From JAPUDQ01 sp964538665 (GTDB lineage Bacteria; Patescibacteriota; Saccharimonadia; Saccharimonadales; Saccharimonadaceae), in contig CAZIEB010000007.1 in assembly GCA_964538665.1 (NCBI GenBank), positions 1-29,545 on the forward strand: a stretch of 29,545 nucleotides of DNA, written 5' to 3'. The notes under the pieces were generated by a model. That model was not told where the DNA came from. It did no database searches and was given only the letters and a program-made list of their open reading frames with translations. This document shows positions 29,455 to 29,545 of this stretch, piece by piece. How positions within the stretch are numbered: position 1 is the first letter of the stretch; the number at the start of each line of letters is the position of its first letter. The position numbers and the translations under genes are program-made.

Positions 29455-29545
29455 AACAGCGATGCGCAGTGATCGTACCGGCCTTCAATGAGGCCAAAGT
29501 GATCGAGCGCATGCTTGATGCGCTCCGAGCGCAAACGGTGAGACC
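29451..29545 (+). CDS. Family 2 glycosyltransferase, N-terminus only (cut by window end)
   Basis: The start of a GT2: the frame from TTG 29451 reads (M)KQRCAVIVPAFNEAKVIER then MLDALRAQTV, which matches the N-terminal VIVPAFNE nucleotide-sugar binding strand of family 2 glycosyltransferases. The TTG shares bases with the recJ stop (TTGA), so translation is coupled. The other in-frame alternative (GTG 29469) is too deep in the conserved strand. The rest lies outside the window. Confidence 0.8.
   Translation, partial: MKQRCAVIVPAFNEAKVIERMLDALRAQTVR

Overview
The window looks like a chromosomal piece of a Candidate Phyla Radiation (Patescibacteria) bacterium, most likely a Saccharibacterium (TM7). 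The evidence is a 23S rRNA gene interrupted by a group I intron with a LAGLIDADG endonuclease, an IF-2 with a short N-terminus, a DUF11-type surface protein with an LPSTGPG anchor and a GPGRDTFTVENPA-like start (a style I associate with Saccharibacteria), a DUF5663-like protein, and several orphan membrane proteins. TGA is an ordinary stop (for example the recJ/glycosyltransferase TTGA overlap), so the Gracilibacteria-type recoded code does not apply. Taxonomy is inferred; no search was run.

Layout. 1-1783: 3' end of 23S rRNA (intron 363-1158 placed inside the sarcin-ricin loop), spacer, 5S rRNA and terminator. 1834-4563: an accessory stretch bounded by two identical 43-bp copies of the 5S 3' end plus terminator; it holds a conserved hypothetical gene, a very GC-rich reverse-strand gene with its own leader peptide, a NadD-like nucleotidyltransferase, and a small membrane protein/XRE regulator pair. 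4620-7490: a TrmB-like regulator with a half-size MFS protein, divergent from a 486-residue orphan. 7519-8291: a GC-rich lipoprotein gene between two identical 35-bp terminators. 8534-10661: a KGG-repeat stress protein, an ImmA/IrrE-like metallopeptidase overlapping a ROK-family kinase, and a Pro/Ala-rich anchored protein. 10767-13678: S1-domain protein and infB. 13811-14569: an IS200-like (RAYT) transposase between two identical REP palindromes. 14624-17373: a long structured leader, then two GC-rich, translationally coupled membrane/surface genes, the second broken by a 100-N assembly gap in a 24-bp tandem repeat. 17697-22562: LPSTG surface protein, 915-residue membrane protein, DUF5663-like protein. 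22545-26548 (reverse): def-fmt and priA, separated by 0.6 kb of noncoding DNA. 26626-29545: phosphoribosyltransferase-like gene, winged-helix regulator, recJ and the start of a family 2 glycosyltransferase.

How it fits together. The core genes serve translation (rRNA, S1, IF-2, formyltransferase, deformylase) and DNA repair/restart (priA, recJ). Between them sit accessory units that look modular. Three observations recur. First, many first-in-operon genes have a -10 box only 6-11 nt before the start codon and so should be transcribed as leaderless or nearly leaderless mRNAs, while internal genes and the GC-rich islands on long leaders have Shine-Dalgarno sequences. Second, three GC-rich gene islands sit behind AT-rich promoters and are bounded by hairpins or duplicated terminators, as imported cassettes might be. 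Third, a 7-nt-periodic repeat family occurs at three loci, one of them read in frame inside recJ. Promoter, operator and cassette interpretations are inference from sequence only.
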